A DNA stretch of 64,000 nucleotides from the NCBI GenBank assembly GCA_021780755.1, contig JAJXYF010000026.1:62001-126000 (forward strand), written 5' to 3'. Below are positions 28,654 through 40,423 of the stretch, in pieces; position 1 is the stretch's first letter, and every line of letters starts with the position of its first letter. The notes below the pieces were generated by a model. The model saw only the letters and a program-made list of their open reading frames with translations, had not been told where the DNA came from and ran no database searches. The position numbers and the translations under genes were made by a program. This stretch comes from Deltaproteobacteria bacterium (GTDB lineage: Bacteria > Desulfobacterota > Binatia > Binatales > Binataceae).

Positions 28654-29544
28654 CTACCGGCCGTGCGCCGCCGGCGGCGTCGCGTTGCCCTGAGCGTCGT
28701 ATGTGTAGAAGCCCCGACCCACCTTGCGGCCGAGATATCCCGCATCCACGTACTTCTTCAGCAACGGGCACGGCCGGTACTTATCGTCGCCAAACACCCG
28801 ATGCATCACCTCCATAATCGCGAGGCAGGTGTCGAGCCCGATCAGGTCTGCCAGTTCCAGCGGGCCCATCGGTTGGTTCGTCCCCAGCTTCATCGCCGTA
28901 TCGATATCGGTGACGCCCCCCACCCCTTCGTACAGCGTGTAGATCCCCTCGTTGATCATCGGCAGCAGGATTCGATTCACGATAAAGCCGGGAAAATCCT
29001 CGGCCGTCATGGTGTTCTTGCCCAGCCGCTCCGCCAGCGTACGGGTCGCCTCGTAGGTCTCCTGCGAGGTCGCCAGCCCGCGGATTATTTCGACCAGCCG
29101 CATCGCCGGCACCGGGTTCATGAAATGCATTCCGATAAAGCGGTCGGCGCGGCTGGTGCGCGCGCCCATCCGCGTGATCGATATCGACGAGGTATTCGAC
29201 GCGAAAATTACATGCTCGGGACAGACCTTGTCGAGCTTCTGGAACAACGCAATCTTGGCGTCCTCATTCTCGACCACCGCTTCGATTACGAAATCAGTTT
29301 CGCGCAGATCTTCCAGACTCGCGGTCGTATCGATCCGGCGCATGATATTATCGCGCTCCTCAACCTTGAAACGCCCGCGCTGAATCATCCGGTCGAGATT
29401 GCGCGCGACCGTCTCGCGGCCCCGCGCCACATACTCTTCCGAGATATCGTTGAGCAGAACCTTGACCCCCGACTGCGCCGCTACCTGCGCGACGCCGGCT
29501 CCCATCTGGCCGGCTCCGATCACACCCACCGTCCCTATACTCAT
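28654..29544 (-). CDS. hbd: 3-hydroxybutyryl-CoA dehydrogenase
   Basis: An NAD(P)-dependent 3-hydroxyacyl-CoA dehydrogenase, 296 residues. VGVIGAGQMGAGVAQVAAQSG is the Rossmann loop; catalytic His is in HFMNPVPAMRLVEIIRG with the conserved Glu and Asn, and DFPGFIVNRIL and GTNQPMGPLELADLIGLD mark the C-terminal dimer domain. It acts in beta-oxidation or the acetoacetyl/crotonyl-CoA route, consistent with the enoyl-CoA hydratase and acyl-CoA dehydrogenases elsewhere in the window. Confidence 0.95.
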   Translation of the reverse strand: MSIGTVGVIGAGQMGAGVAQVAAQSGVKVLLNDISEEYVARGRETVARNLDRMIQRGRFKVEERDNIMRRIDTTASLEDLRETDFVIEAVVENEDAKIALFQKLDKVCPEHVIFASNTSSISITRMGARTSRADRFIGMHFMNPVPAMRLVEIIRGLATSQETYEATRTLAERLGKNTMTAEDFPGFIVNRILLPMINEGIYTLYEGVGGVTDIDTAMKLGTNQPMGPLELADLIGLDTCLAIMEVMHRVFGDDKYRPCPLLKKYVDAGYLGRKVGRGFYTYDAQGNATPPAAHGR

Positions 29545-29704
29545 CCGCGACCTCCGCCTATATCGCTCACTCCAAAAAGCATCGAAGCGGGGACGTGTGT
29601 GTCGTCGCCTCGCTTCTTGGCTGACGTTACACCCTGATCAAATAGGCGGCAAGATACCGCCCCACCAGCTGGCGCGGCTGCACGCTGACGAAGGGGCGGG
29701 GAGA

Positions 29705-29751
29705 GTTGTTGAGGAGCACAAACTTATAGTTTCCGAAATCTGTTGTTCGGA
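29705..29751 (+). repeat. Dispersed intergenic repeat, copy B
   Basis: Core GTTGAGGAGCACAAACTTAT (29708-29727) in the same sense as copy A, then a hairpin TTCCGAA (29731-29737) / TTCGGAA (29746-29752) with an 8-base loop. The preceding GAGAGTT is shared with copy A. The stem bases differ from A, D and E, yet pairing is kept. Confidence 0.8.
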
Positions 29752-29824
29752 AAGGTGGCCAAGCCTTGCGAGATGGGGTCATGACCATTAATCGGTGAAA
29801 CACGTCGCCGCAAGTTAGCCAGCC

Positions 29825-29875
29825 TTGACATTTTGGAGATAGGCGGCCTAGTCTTAAGACTGAGAATCATTCTCA
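29825..29875 (+). promoter_or_regulatory. FTR1 promoter with a perfect 7-1-7 Fur box
   Basis: TTGACA at 29825-29830 and a weaker -10 candidate TAGTCT at 29849-29854 (18-base spacer). TGAGAAT-C-ATTCTCA at 29861-29875 is a perfect 15-base palindrome with the 7-1-7 layout of Fur operators (TGAnAATnATTnTCA). It overlaps the expected transcription start, a classical repression position, 32 bases before the iron permease ATG. Confidence 0.85.
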
Positions 29876-29907
29876 ATATGACCTCGGAATCCTCGCGCTA
29901 GCGGCCT

Positions 29908-30768
29908 ATGGAAACGACCTCCACGGTTATCCCCTACTTCCTGTATTCGAGCGGCATTCTCCTCCGCGAGGGACTCGAAGCTCTTTTGGTGATTATCGCG
30001 CTGGTCGCCGGGACCCGCGAAGCCGGACAGGAATCGCGTGCGCGCGACGTTTACGCGGGCGGCCTGATCGCCGTCGGCGTCAGTATCGCGCTCGCATGGG
30101 CGGTCAATCATCTCATCGGCGACAACACCAGCGACACGATCGAGGGCGTCTTCCAGCTCACCGCGGCAGCCACGCTCTTCTATGTCAGTTCGTGGATTAC
30201 TGCCAAGGCTCAGGCGCAGCACTGGAAGAGCTTCATCAAGGCGCAACTCGACGCCGCCAAACACAGCAAGGGACCGTCGATCGCGCTGGGCCTCACCGCG
30301 TTTCTGGCCGTGATGCGCGAAGGGGCTGAGACTATCGTGTTCTTCCAGGCACTGGTCGCCGGCGCGACCGAACGCGCTGAGCGCCATGCGGTATTCCTCG
30401 GCGTCGTCGCCGGTGCGCTCGGACTCGCCGTGATCTTCGTATGCTTGCGCAGTCTCGTTAGCCGCATCCCGATCGGCGCGTTTTTCTCCGCGACTTCGAT
30501 CTTGCTCTATGCGATGGCGGTGGTGTTCGTCGGCCAGGGTATCGCGAGCTTCCAGGAATCCGGCGTGATGAGCGCGACCTTCGTCAATCATCTGCCGACG
30601 CTGCCGATGTTTGGCTTCTTCCCGACTATCCAGACTATCGTCGCGCAGGCGATTCTGATTCTACTGGCCGCGACCGCGGCGTTCGTCCCGATGACGCGAA
30701 AGCCGCCGGCGCCGTCCGCCGCATCGGTGCCGCCGGGCGCCCAGCGACCCCATCCGCACACCACCTGA
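29908..30768 (+). CDS. FTR1-family iron permease
   Basis: An inner-membrane iron uptake permease of 286 residues with about seven hydrophobic helices. Both REXXE iron-binding motifs are present: REGLE at residues 20-24 and REGAE near 136 in VMREGAETIVFFQAL. The family works with a ferroxidase (Fet3) or, in bacteria, EfeO/EfeB; no such partner is next to it. Iron repression by Fur is strongly suggested by the palindrome 32 bases upstream. It is the only gene of its transcript. Confidence 0.94.
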   Translation: METTSTVIPYFLYSSGILLREGLEALLVIIALVAGTREAGQESRARDVYAGGLIAVGVSIALAWAVNHLIGDNTSDTIEGVFQLTAAATLFYVSSWITAKAQAQHWKSFIKAQLDAAKHSKGPSIALGLTAFLAVMREGAETIVFFQALVAGATERAERHAVFLGVVAGALGLAVIFVCLRSLVSRIPIGAFFSATSILLYAMAVVFVGQGIASFQESGVMSATFVNHLPTLPMFGFFPTIQTIVAQAILILLAATAAFVPMTRKPPAPSAASVPPGAQRPHPHTT

Positions 30769-30816
30769 TTCGGCCGCTCTGTCGGCGCCTCCGATGAACT
30801 TCTCCCACTCAGCCGT

Positions 30817-31572
30817 TCACACTTCAGTTGTGAAGGTCGCACGGACGGCCGCTTCGAGCTGGCGCGTGAGTTCCGCGCGGTCGGCGCTTCGCAGGCCGGC
30901 GGTTGGAATCGGAGCGCCGAGCTTCATGCGCATACGCCGGCCTGGCACCACGAATTTCGCCCCGCGCGGCATCATCGCGACGGTCCCGCTGATCGCCATC
31001 GGCACGCATGGCAGCTTGTTCATGATCGCGAGCCATGCGGCGCCGTCGCTGAATTCATGAACCTGGTTGTCGTTGTAGCGATGGCCCTCGGCGAAGACGC
31101 AGATCGAGTAGCCGTGACGAACGACATCGCGCGCGCGGCGAATCGCCTTGCCGCCCGCCTCGCGGTCGATCACGATATTTTCCGACTTGTGCAGGATAAA
31201 GCCGAGGATCGGGAGCTTTAGAATCTCCTTCTTGGCAACGAAACGCACCTCGCCCGGCAGCTTCAGGATCGAGGCGAGGATATCGAACAGGCTCTGATGG
31301 TTGGAAACGATCACGCACGGGCCGATCCCGCGCAGGTTTTCCAGCCCTTCCATCTCGATCCGGATGCCGCAGGTGTGGATGATACACCAACTCCACGCGC
31401 GGATGATCGGGGTGGCCGCGTGTCCGTTGTCAAAAAATGAAGCGAGCGCCGACGGAATCGAGAAGATCACCGTGTAGATTAGTGAGAGGATCGTCGCGGC
31501 GACGCCCCACAACCAGCGCATCGGGCCGATCTTCGGAATCACGAGTTCAGTGGCGGAAGCGTTTTCGTCCAT
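30817..31572 (-). CDS. plsC: 1-acyl-sn-glycerol-3-phosphate acyltransferase (PlsC family)
   Basis: A 251-residue membrane acyltransferase of phospholipid synthesis. The catalytic NHQSLFD (HX4D) box sits at about 94-100 and PILGFILHKSENIVIDR is motif II. Motif III reads FAEGHRYND where most members have EGTR. VPMAISG is motif IV. One N-terminal hydrophobic helix (about 18-40) anchors it. It is convergent with the iron permease and 106 bases downstream of the monooxygenase pair. Confidence 0.88.
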   Translation of the reverse strand: MDENASATELVIPKIGPMRWLWGVAATILSLIYTVIFSIPSALASFFDNGHAATPIIRAWSWCIIHTCGIRIEMEGLENLRGIGPCVIVSNHQSLFDILASILKLPGEVRFVAKKEILKLPILGFILHKSENIVIDREAGGKAIRRARDVVRHGYSICVFAEGHRYNDNQVHEFSDGAAWLAIMNKLPCVPMAISGTVAMMPRGAKFVVPGRRMRMKLGAPIPTAGLRSADRAELTRQLEAAVRATFTTEV

Positions 31573-31678
31573 CTTCGATTACCGGCGCGCGCGCCTCGAT
31601 CGAGTCCGTCGCGCGCCGGCATCGACTAGCTACTGATTCCGCCGCGGGCGCGCAAGCACCCGCGGCGAGCGCTCTCCT

Positions 31679-33505
<1,827 letters not shown>

Positions 33506-33553
33506 CGGGGCAGACTCCTTGGCCGTGGCGGTAGCAGCCACAAATCGTTCTCG

Positions 33554-33623
33554 TACCTGTCGCAAGTAAATGCGCAGTTACTTGATTGAGAAATAATCAA
33601 CTTGCGGCGAATATTCAAGGATA
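33554..33623 (-). promoter_or_regulatory. Promoter and operator candidate of monooxygenase copy 1
   Basis: On the minus strand TATCCTTGAATATTCGC (33623-33607) supplies TTGAAT as -35; 17 bases later comes TATTTC. Further down, TACTTG-CGA-CAGGTA (33568-33554) forms a near-palindrome 49 bases before the ATG. The same -35 block and a TACCTG/AGGTA palindrome occur before copy 2, while the sequence between is not conserved. Confidence 0.5.
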
Positions 33624-33640
33624 CAAAGAGCGGTCGGAGT

Positions 33641-33684
33641 CGGAGAGAAACCTCTGATAAGTTTTGCGCTCCTCAACAACCCTT
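33641..33684 (-). repeat. Dispersed intergenic repeat, copy C
   Basis: Minus strand GTTGTTGAGGAGCGCAAAAC followed by TTATCAGAGGTTTCTCTCC. The core matches copies B and D nearly perfectly, but the stem is degraded to one AGGTTTC arm. It lies between the two monooxygenase genes, downstream of copy 2. Confidence 0.75.
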
Positions 33685-33730
33685 ACATCTCCGGCGAGCC
33701 GAGCACTTCCACCGCGGCTTTCGACTACCC

Positions 33731-35560
<1,830 letters not shown>

Positions 35561-35601
35561 CGGGGCAGACTCCTTGGCAGCATCGTAGGCAAGTGATTCA
35601 C

Positions 35602-35668
35602 AGTACCTATTGCAGGTACTTGCGATCGCCTCGAGTAGTACGCAACGGCGCGCGAAGATTCAAGGATA
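35602..35668 (-). promoter_or_regulatory. Promoter and operator candidate of monooxygenase copy 2
   Basis: On the minus strand TATCCTTGAATCTTCGC (35668-35652) gives TTGAAT as -35, and TACTAC follows after 17 bases. AGTACCT-GCAAT-AGGTACT (35620-35602) is a perfect 7-bp inverted repeat centred about 50 bases before the ATG, of a form often bound by TetR-type repressors. It corresponds in position to the weaker palindrome before copy 1. Confidence 0.55.
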
Positions 35669-35698
35669 GTCGCTGCCTGGTGCGCGCGGGCTCACCGG

Positions 35699-36328
35699 TT
35701 ACCGATGAAACGAACCGTGAAACCCGCCACCACCACCAAATCCGCTACCGCCGAAGCCACCGCTATGGAATCCGCCGCCGCCGAATCCAGCGGACGGGGC
35801 GCTGAAGACGTGTGAATCGCTAACTGTTGAAAGGCCCGGGGAGGTGATGGTCGTTGATTGCGTCGAGGGCGCAGACTCAGCGGGTTGCGTGCTGATCGCT
35901 CCCTGCGTGACTCCCACGTTACCGCGGGGCAGTGGCCGTTCCGCCAACGAGCTTACCCTCCACGGCAGATGCGGCGGTTGCCTGACGATGCGCGGCCCGC
36001 AGAATCCGTCATCGCAATCGCGACCGCCGTCACCGCCGTAGTACGAATAGTAGTATGGCGGCAGCCAATAATAGTTGTAGAGAAACGGATCATAGGCCGC
36101 GAAGGAGGGATCGTTGGCGTAGCCATAGGCCGCGTATTCGTCGGGCCCGGGGTAGGTCAGTTGGGCCGGCTGCGGGGGCGCTGTGTTGAAGCATCCTGAA
36201 GCCGCCAACGCGAGCGCGACCAGTGCCGCCAGACTTGCCGCCCGTATGATGCGCTTGAGGTACTGAACCGATGAAAAATGGTGGCAAGGCCGTCGATCAA
36301 ATCCGTTCAGCCGAGCAGCGGTATCCAT
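35699..36328 (-). CDS. Predicted lipoprotein, Tyr-rich and Gly-rich
   Basis: A 209-residue secreted protein of no known family. The N-terminus has a positively charged region then LAALVALALAASGC, a lipobox with Cys46. The mature part has a Tyr-rich stretch (about 78-96, WLPPYYYSYYGG) and two Cys in CDDGFCGP. The C-terminus is low-complexity Gly/Phe/His repeats ending GGFHGSFHR. Composition suggests an outer-membrane-linked structural or metal-contacting protein. The signal n-region is long; a shorter start was not found in frame. Confidence 0.65.
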   Translation of the reverse strand: MDTAARLNGFDRRPCHHFSSVQYLKRIIRAASLAALVALALAASGCFNTAPPQPAQLTYPGPDEYAAYGYANDPSFAAYDPFLYNYYWLPPYYYSYYGGDGGRDCDDGFCGPRIVRQPPHLPWRVSSLAERPLPRGNVGVTQGAISTQPAESAPSTQSTTITSPGLSTVSDSHVFSAPSAGFGGGGFHSGGFGGSGFGGGGGFHGSFHR

Positions 36329-36451
36329 GATTCAAGGCTAACCCCGGCGGATCATTCCGGCAATGCCAAGTCCTGGGTCGGCAAAACCGCAGTCACGACC
36401 CGCGGCGTTCGTCACCCGGCTCGGTTGAAATTGAAGAACGCGCCCACCCGT

Positions 36452-36823
36452 TCAGGCGGGGCGGCGGTCGAAGATGAAGAGCGCCACCATATTGGCGGAT
36501 TTGGGATCGACTTCGAGGATGCGCCGATCGGTTTCGCGCCGCACCGGTCGATGCGCGAGGCCCGCCCGATCGAGCGCAGCGGCGACGCCATCAACGTCGT
36601 CGGCCTCGAGCCATACGGCGGCCAGACCTTCGCCGTTGGCCGCGATGAAGTCGGCCGCCGCGCCGCCGGCACGCAGGCGTATTTCGGCGCCGCCGACCGT
36701 CACCAGCGCCTCATCTGAACCGGGCTCGCGGCGCACCGCGAAGCCGAAATTACGTTGGTAGATGGCGGCGGCGTCAGCGAGATCGGAGGTCGCAACATCG
36801 AGGCGATCGAAGCGTTTGATCAT
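36452..36823 (-). CDS. VOC-family (glyoxalase/bleomycin-resistance fold) protein
   Basis: A 123-residue single VOC domain: MIKRFDRLDVATSDLADAAA begins the first beta-alpha-beta module, LWLEADDVDGVAAALDRAG-like text the second, and the protein ends NMVALFIFDRRPA. The start is ATG 36823; the open frame upstream overlaps the cupredoxin gene in another frame and is not family-like. Metal ligands are not evident enough to name a reaction. It is 11 bases after the cupredoxin-like gene, the last of a three-gene minus-strand set. Confidence 0.8.
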   Translation of the reverse strand: MIKRFDRLDVATSDLADAAAIYQRNFGFAVRREPGSDEALVTVGGAEIRLRAGGAAADFIAANGEGLAAVWLEADDVDGVAAALDRAGLAHRPVRRETDRRILEVDPKSANMVALFIFDRRPA

Positions 36824-36834
36824 CGGGGTAATTT

Positions 36835-37551
36835 CTAGTCCTTGTGCGGCTTCATGGTGAAGTCGGCGGTGACCGGCGCGCCTGCGGGGACGGTGACCCT
36901 GTGCGAAATCACGCCGAGCTTTTCCTGCCAGACTTGCAGCGTGTAGGTGCCCGGCGGGACGTTCGCGATCGAGAAGTGGCCGGCCACATCGGTGACCGCG
37001 TAATACGGATTGCCGACGACATACCACCATCCTTCCATCCAGTTGTGCGCGTCGCAGGTGATCTTGATCGCTTCGGGTTTGGCGATCGTCACGTTGATGG
37101 TTTTCTTGAAGCCGGGCTGAGCCATATCGACAATCGGGTTGATCGACGACACGGTGTGGATGCTGTGGAGAATGCCGTCGGAATTGAGCACCTTGATCGT
37201 GCTGCCGGCGGGAAACGCAATGACGTGCGGCGTGTATTCGCATCCGTCTTGATCGAAGACCACGCCGTCCTCGGGCTTGAACGCCGCGCCACGCGCAATA
37301 TCCGTGATCGTCACGACCGCGTTGGCGATACCGCCGCCGCTGCCGACGACCAGCGATTGATCGAAGAGCGGTTGGGCGCCGCAGACGTCCTTGTCCTTGC
37401 CGATCTCCAGCCGGGCCGGCTTGGGCGCGACGCCGTCGTACTTGACGATGCCGGTGATTGTGCCGCCGTTGGCGACCGGTACGACTTCATAGGGATAGGC
37501 CGCGGCGGCGCACAGCAAGACGAGCGCAACTGAGAACGCGAGCTTCCTCAT
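36835..37551 (-). CDS. Secreted cupredoxin-like protein with carboxypeptidase-regulatory-like domain
   Basis: A 238-residue exported protein. The signal peptide spans about 1-20 (MRKLAFSVALVLLCAAAAYP). Residues 25-175 have a plastocyanin/methylamine-utilisation-like layout: GTITGIVKYDGVAP, then His129/His132 (ILHSIHT), Cys166, His169 and Met172 in CDAHNWMEGWW. These are the spacing and residues of a type-1-like copper site. A small beta domain (VAGHFSIANVPPGTYTLQVW) follows. ATG 37551 has GGAGG upstream. It probably carries copper or electrons in the periplasm; the partner is unknown. Confidence 0.8.
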   Translation of the reverse strand: MRKLAFSVALVLLCAAAAYPYEVVPVANGGTITGIVKYDGVAPKPARLEIGKDKDVCGAQPLFDQSLVVGSGGGIANAVVTITDIARGAAFKPEDGVVFDQDGCEYTPHVIAFPAGSTIKVLNSDGILHSIHTVSSINPIVDMAQPGFKKTINVTIAKPEAIKITCDAHNWMEGWWYVVGNPYYAVTDVAGHFSIANVPPGTYTLQVWQEKLGVISHRVTVPAGAPVTADFTMKPHKD

Positions 37552-37591
37552 CGGCAAAAACGACCTCCGGACAAGGAAAAAGACGGCGCGC

Positions 37592-38209
37592 TCAGGCCTC
37601 CTTGCGGGCAATGATACAGTAGTGGACGGAGACCGGTGAGAAGCGGCGGTTGCGTTCGACCGTGATCGGTTGGCCGTCCAGCACGTCGCGCGCTCGCAGC
37701 CGTGTGGTCCATCCGAGCATCTTGGTAAGCGGGTTGATGATGCGGCCGAAGAAATAGAGCAGCGGATTGGGGCTGGCGAAGTGGCTGACGACGACGATGC
37801 GGCCGCCCGGTTTACAGACGCGGATCATCTCGGACATCATGCGGCGCGGATCGGGCACCACGGTCATCACGTGAAAGGTGAGGACCCAGTCGAAACTGTT
37901 ATCGGGAAAATCCAGGGCCTGCGCGTCGCCGCTGCGCAATTCAATATGGCGCCATTCGTTCTCGCGGGTCTTGGCTATCGCCCGATCGAGCATCCCGGGG
38001 GCAGGGTCGATGCCGGTCACATGCAGGTAAGGCGGATAGGCGTCGAGTGAGATGCCGGTGCCGACGCCGACCTCGAGCGCTTGCTGCCCCGGACGAAATC
38101 CGAGTTCCGCGATAACCTCGTGCTCGTGATCGACAAAGGCCCGACCGAAAACGTGGTCATAGAGGTGCGCGAGGTCGGAGTACACCCGGCTTTCGTGCGG
38201 TTCGGCCAT
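37592..38209 (-). CDS. Class I SAM-dependent methyltransferase (PmtA/UbiE-like)
   Basis: A 205-residue methyltransferase: YSDLAHLYDHVFGRAFVDHE at the N-terminus, SAM motif I LEVGVGTGISLDAYP, GIDPAPGMLDRA, motif II NSFDWVLTFHVMTVVPDP and motif III CKPGGRIVVVSHF. The pattern is close to phosphatidylethanolamine N-methyltransferase PmtA, so a lipid role is possible but unproven. ATG 38209 is the start; sequence upstream in frame is not conserved-looking. It heads the methyltransferase-cupredoxin-VOC set, 40 bases before the cupredoxin gene. Confidence 0.87.
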   Translation of the reverse strand: MAEPHESRVYSDLAHLYDHVFGRAFVDHEHEVIAELGFRPGQQALEVGVGTGISLDAYPPYLHVTGIDPAPGMLDRAIAKTRENEWRHIELRSGDAQALDFPDNSFDWVLTFHVMTVVPDPRRMMSEMIRVCKPGGRIVVVSHFASPNPLLYFFGRIINPLTKMLGWTTRLRARDVLDGQPITVERNRRFSPVSVHYCIIARKEA

Positions 38210-38310
38210 CAAATCACACCATTTCCTTGGGATCGGACAGAGCTTCGCAGCGGGCAGCAAAGCCGGCCGCGATGAGCACGAACCGCCGCCACCACCCACG
38301 TCATCTGCAT

Positions 38311-38508
38311 TCAGGCCGCCGCATTCACACCGCGCATATGTCTTTTGAACAAAGCGATATCGCGTTTGCGAAAGCGCCATTGCCGTCCTTTTTTGAAGGC
38401 CGGGAGGATATTGCGCCGCGCAAATTCGTTGACCGTATCGGGACTGAGGTCAAGCAGGAACGCGACCTCGCGGGAGTTGAGCAGGATGTCGTCCTTATCG
38501 GCCATCAT
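38311..38508 (-). CDS. Excisionase/MerR-type helix-turn-helix protein
   Basis: A 65-residue DNA-binding protein with LLNSREVAFLLDLSPDTVNE (helix-turn-helix) and NILPAFKKGRQWRFRKRDI, the wing with the usual G-x-WRFRK of the helix_turn_helix_17/excisionase family. No integrase, recombinase or phage gene lies nearby, so it is more likely a small regulator than a phage excisionase. It stands between secD and the methyltransferase operon on the same strand. Confidence 0.85.
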   Translation of the reverse strand: MMADKDDILLNSREVAFLLDLSPDTVNEFARRNILPAFKKGRQWRFRKRDIALFKRHMRGVNAAA

Positions 38509-38729
38509 CGTAGTCGGCCATCATCAGCGCGCAAGAGATTGTGCGAAGTGGAAACGCGTCTTTCTAATACGGCGCGTCGGGGCACGTCAAGGCATTCTGG
38601 CAAATCCCGGATAAAAGCGCCATGAAGGTTGCGAACATATGTGAAGATCGGGGCGCGGACGCGCTCAAAAAAGGCGGCAACAGCGCATCTAATCATTCAG
38701 TTAGCTCAAATCTGATTAAAAGAAATTAC

Positions 38730-40385
38730 TTAAACGCTAATAGCGTTCAGCCGGCGCATCGAAATTTTGTAGTCATACCAGGCCCGTGTAACGACGAAAC
38801 AGGAGAACACGCCGGTGAGCACGCCTACGCATAGGGTGACGGCGAAGCCCTTAACGGGGCCGGTGCCGAACTGAAAGAGGATGAGGCCGGCGACGAAGGT
38901 TGAGATGTTGGAATCGCGAATGGCGGACCAGGCGCGTTCGTAGCCGATTTTGACGGCCTCGCGGGGCGACTTGCCGGCGCGCAACTCCTCGCGCATCCGT
39001 TCGTTGACCAGCACGTTGGCATCAACCGACATGCCGAGCGTCAGCACGATGCCCGCTATACCGGGCAGGGTCAGCGTCGCTTGCAACGCGGCCATCACGC
39101 ATACCAGCAGCAGAATGTTGAGAGTGAGGCCGAAGTCGGCGAGCAGGCCGGCGCCGTTATAGTAAATCGCCATGAAGACCAGCACGGCGATCGCGCCGAC
39201 CACGAAGGACATCTCACCCTGGCGAATCGAATCGCGTCCGAGCGAGGGGCCGACGGTGCGCTCCTCGATAATTTCGACCGGGGCGGGGAGCGCGCCCGAG
39301 CGGAGCACGATCGCGAGTTCGTGGGCGTCCTCGAAGGAGAAGTTGCCGGTGATTTGGACGTCGCCGCCGGGGATCGGCTCCTTGATGACGGGGGCTGAGT
39401 AAACCGTATTGTCCAGCACGATCGCGAGATGGCGGCCGACGTTCTCAGCGGTGAGCGCGGCGAAGATATCGGCACCGCGGTGATCGAGCTTCACTTCGAC
39501 GTAAGGCCCCTCGAGTCGAGTGCCGGGTCTCACGCGCGCGTCGGTAACTACATCGCCCATCATCAGGACATTGGATTCGACCAGGTAGGGCTCGGCGCCG
39601 CCGGCCTGCGCGGGACCGGACAGCAGCACGTCACCGGGCGGCGGCCCATTCTTGACCGCATCGGCGACGCTGTTCTTGTCATCGAGGAACATGAACTGGA
39701 GCACGGCGGTCTTGCCGATCAGTTCCTTGGCGCGTTCGGGATCCTGGATACCGGGCAACTGCACGAGGATGTCGTTATCGCCCTCCTTCTGCACGGTGGT
39801 TTCGCGCACGCCCAGCTGGTCGATTCGATTGCGAATGGTCTCGAGTGCCTGATCCATCGCACTGTTGCCGAGGGTCAACGCGTCGTGCGGCTTGAAGGTC
39901 ATCGTGTAGGCGGGCCCATCGCCGGCATTCTCGGCAGTCGCGAGCACGATATCGGGAAACGATTTGTCCATCAGGTCGAGAAACGGCGTACGCTCGCCGG
40001 CGGTCTTGAGCTTGACCAGCATCGAGCCGTCCGGATTCTGCGAGATGTCACCGGGGTCGAGTTTGTTTTCGACCAGCGCGCGCTTCAGATCGTCGCCTCG
40101 GCGCTTGAGCGCGGCGTTGATCGCGTCCTGCAGCTTTACGTCGAGCAGCAGATGGGTGCCGCCCTGGAGGTCGAGTCCAAGCTGTATCCGCGGCATGGTA
40201 TCGAGAAAACCGGGCAAAGGCGTGAGGAAACTCGGCATCAGCAGGAGCAGGCCGGCGACCACCAGCGCGCCCGCCAGCATCAGGCGCAGAAAGCTGCTGC
40301 CGTTGGTGAAATGGAGGTAGAGAAAAAAAGCGGCGAGCGTGAGCAGCACCGCGATCGGAATCGGATTTTGACTTGCAGCTTCCAC
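38730..40385 (-). CDS. secD: Protein translocase subunit SecD
   Basis: The membrane-embedded SecD component that pulls exported proteins through SecYEG using the proton gradient. The 551 residues include an N-terminal helix, a periplasmic P1 domain starting RIQLGLDLQGGTHLLLDV (RND-like D1 signature), and a C-terminal six-helix bundle with GMSVDANVLVNERMREELR. I choose GTG 40385, with AGGGGG upstream, over TTG 40400. It ends the queA-tgt-yajC-secD operon. SecF, normally next, is absent: 220 bases without a gene follow, then the HTH gene. Its last codons form an AACGCTATTAGCGTT palindrome with the stop. Confidence 0.96.
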   Translation of the reverse strand: MEAASQNPIPIAVLLTLAAFFLYLHFTNGSSFLRLMLAGALVVAGLLLLMPSFLTPLPGFLDTMPRIQLGLDLQGGTHLLLDVKLQDAINAALKRRGDDLKRALVENKLDPGDISQNPDGSMLVKLKTAGERTPFLDLMDKSFPDIVLATAENAGDGPAYTMTFKPHDALTLGNSAMDQALETIRNRIDQLGVRETTVQKEGDNDILVQLPGIQDPERAKELIGKTAVLQFMFLDDKNSVADAVKNGPPPGDVLLSGPAQAGGAEPYLVESNVLMMGDVVTDARVRPGTRLEGPYVEVKLDHRGADIFAALTAENVGRHLAIVLDNTVYSAPVIKEPIPGGDVQITGNFSFEDAHELAIVLRSGALPAPVEIIEERTVGPSLGRDSIRQGEMSFVVGAIAVLVFMAIYYNGAGLLADFGLTLNILLLVCVMAALQATLTLPGIAGIVLTLGMSVDANVLVNERMREELRAGKSPREAVKIGYERAWSAIRDSNISTFVAGLILFQFGTGPVKGFAVTLCVGVLTGVFSCFVVTRAWYDYKISMRRLNAISV

Positions 40386-40423
40386 AGTTATCCCCCTCAA
40401 CCGCCGTGCGCCGATGGGCGCGC

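Noticed and set aside
38311-38508. Excisionase-like gene as evidence of a prophage
   Set aside because: No integrase, attachment-site repeats or phage genes nearby; this small HTH family is common outside phages.
38505-38696. 63-codon minus-strand open frame between secD and the HTH gene, considered as a secF remnant
   Set aside because: The sequence has none of the SecF motifs and is Arg-rich antisense-like text.
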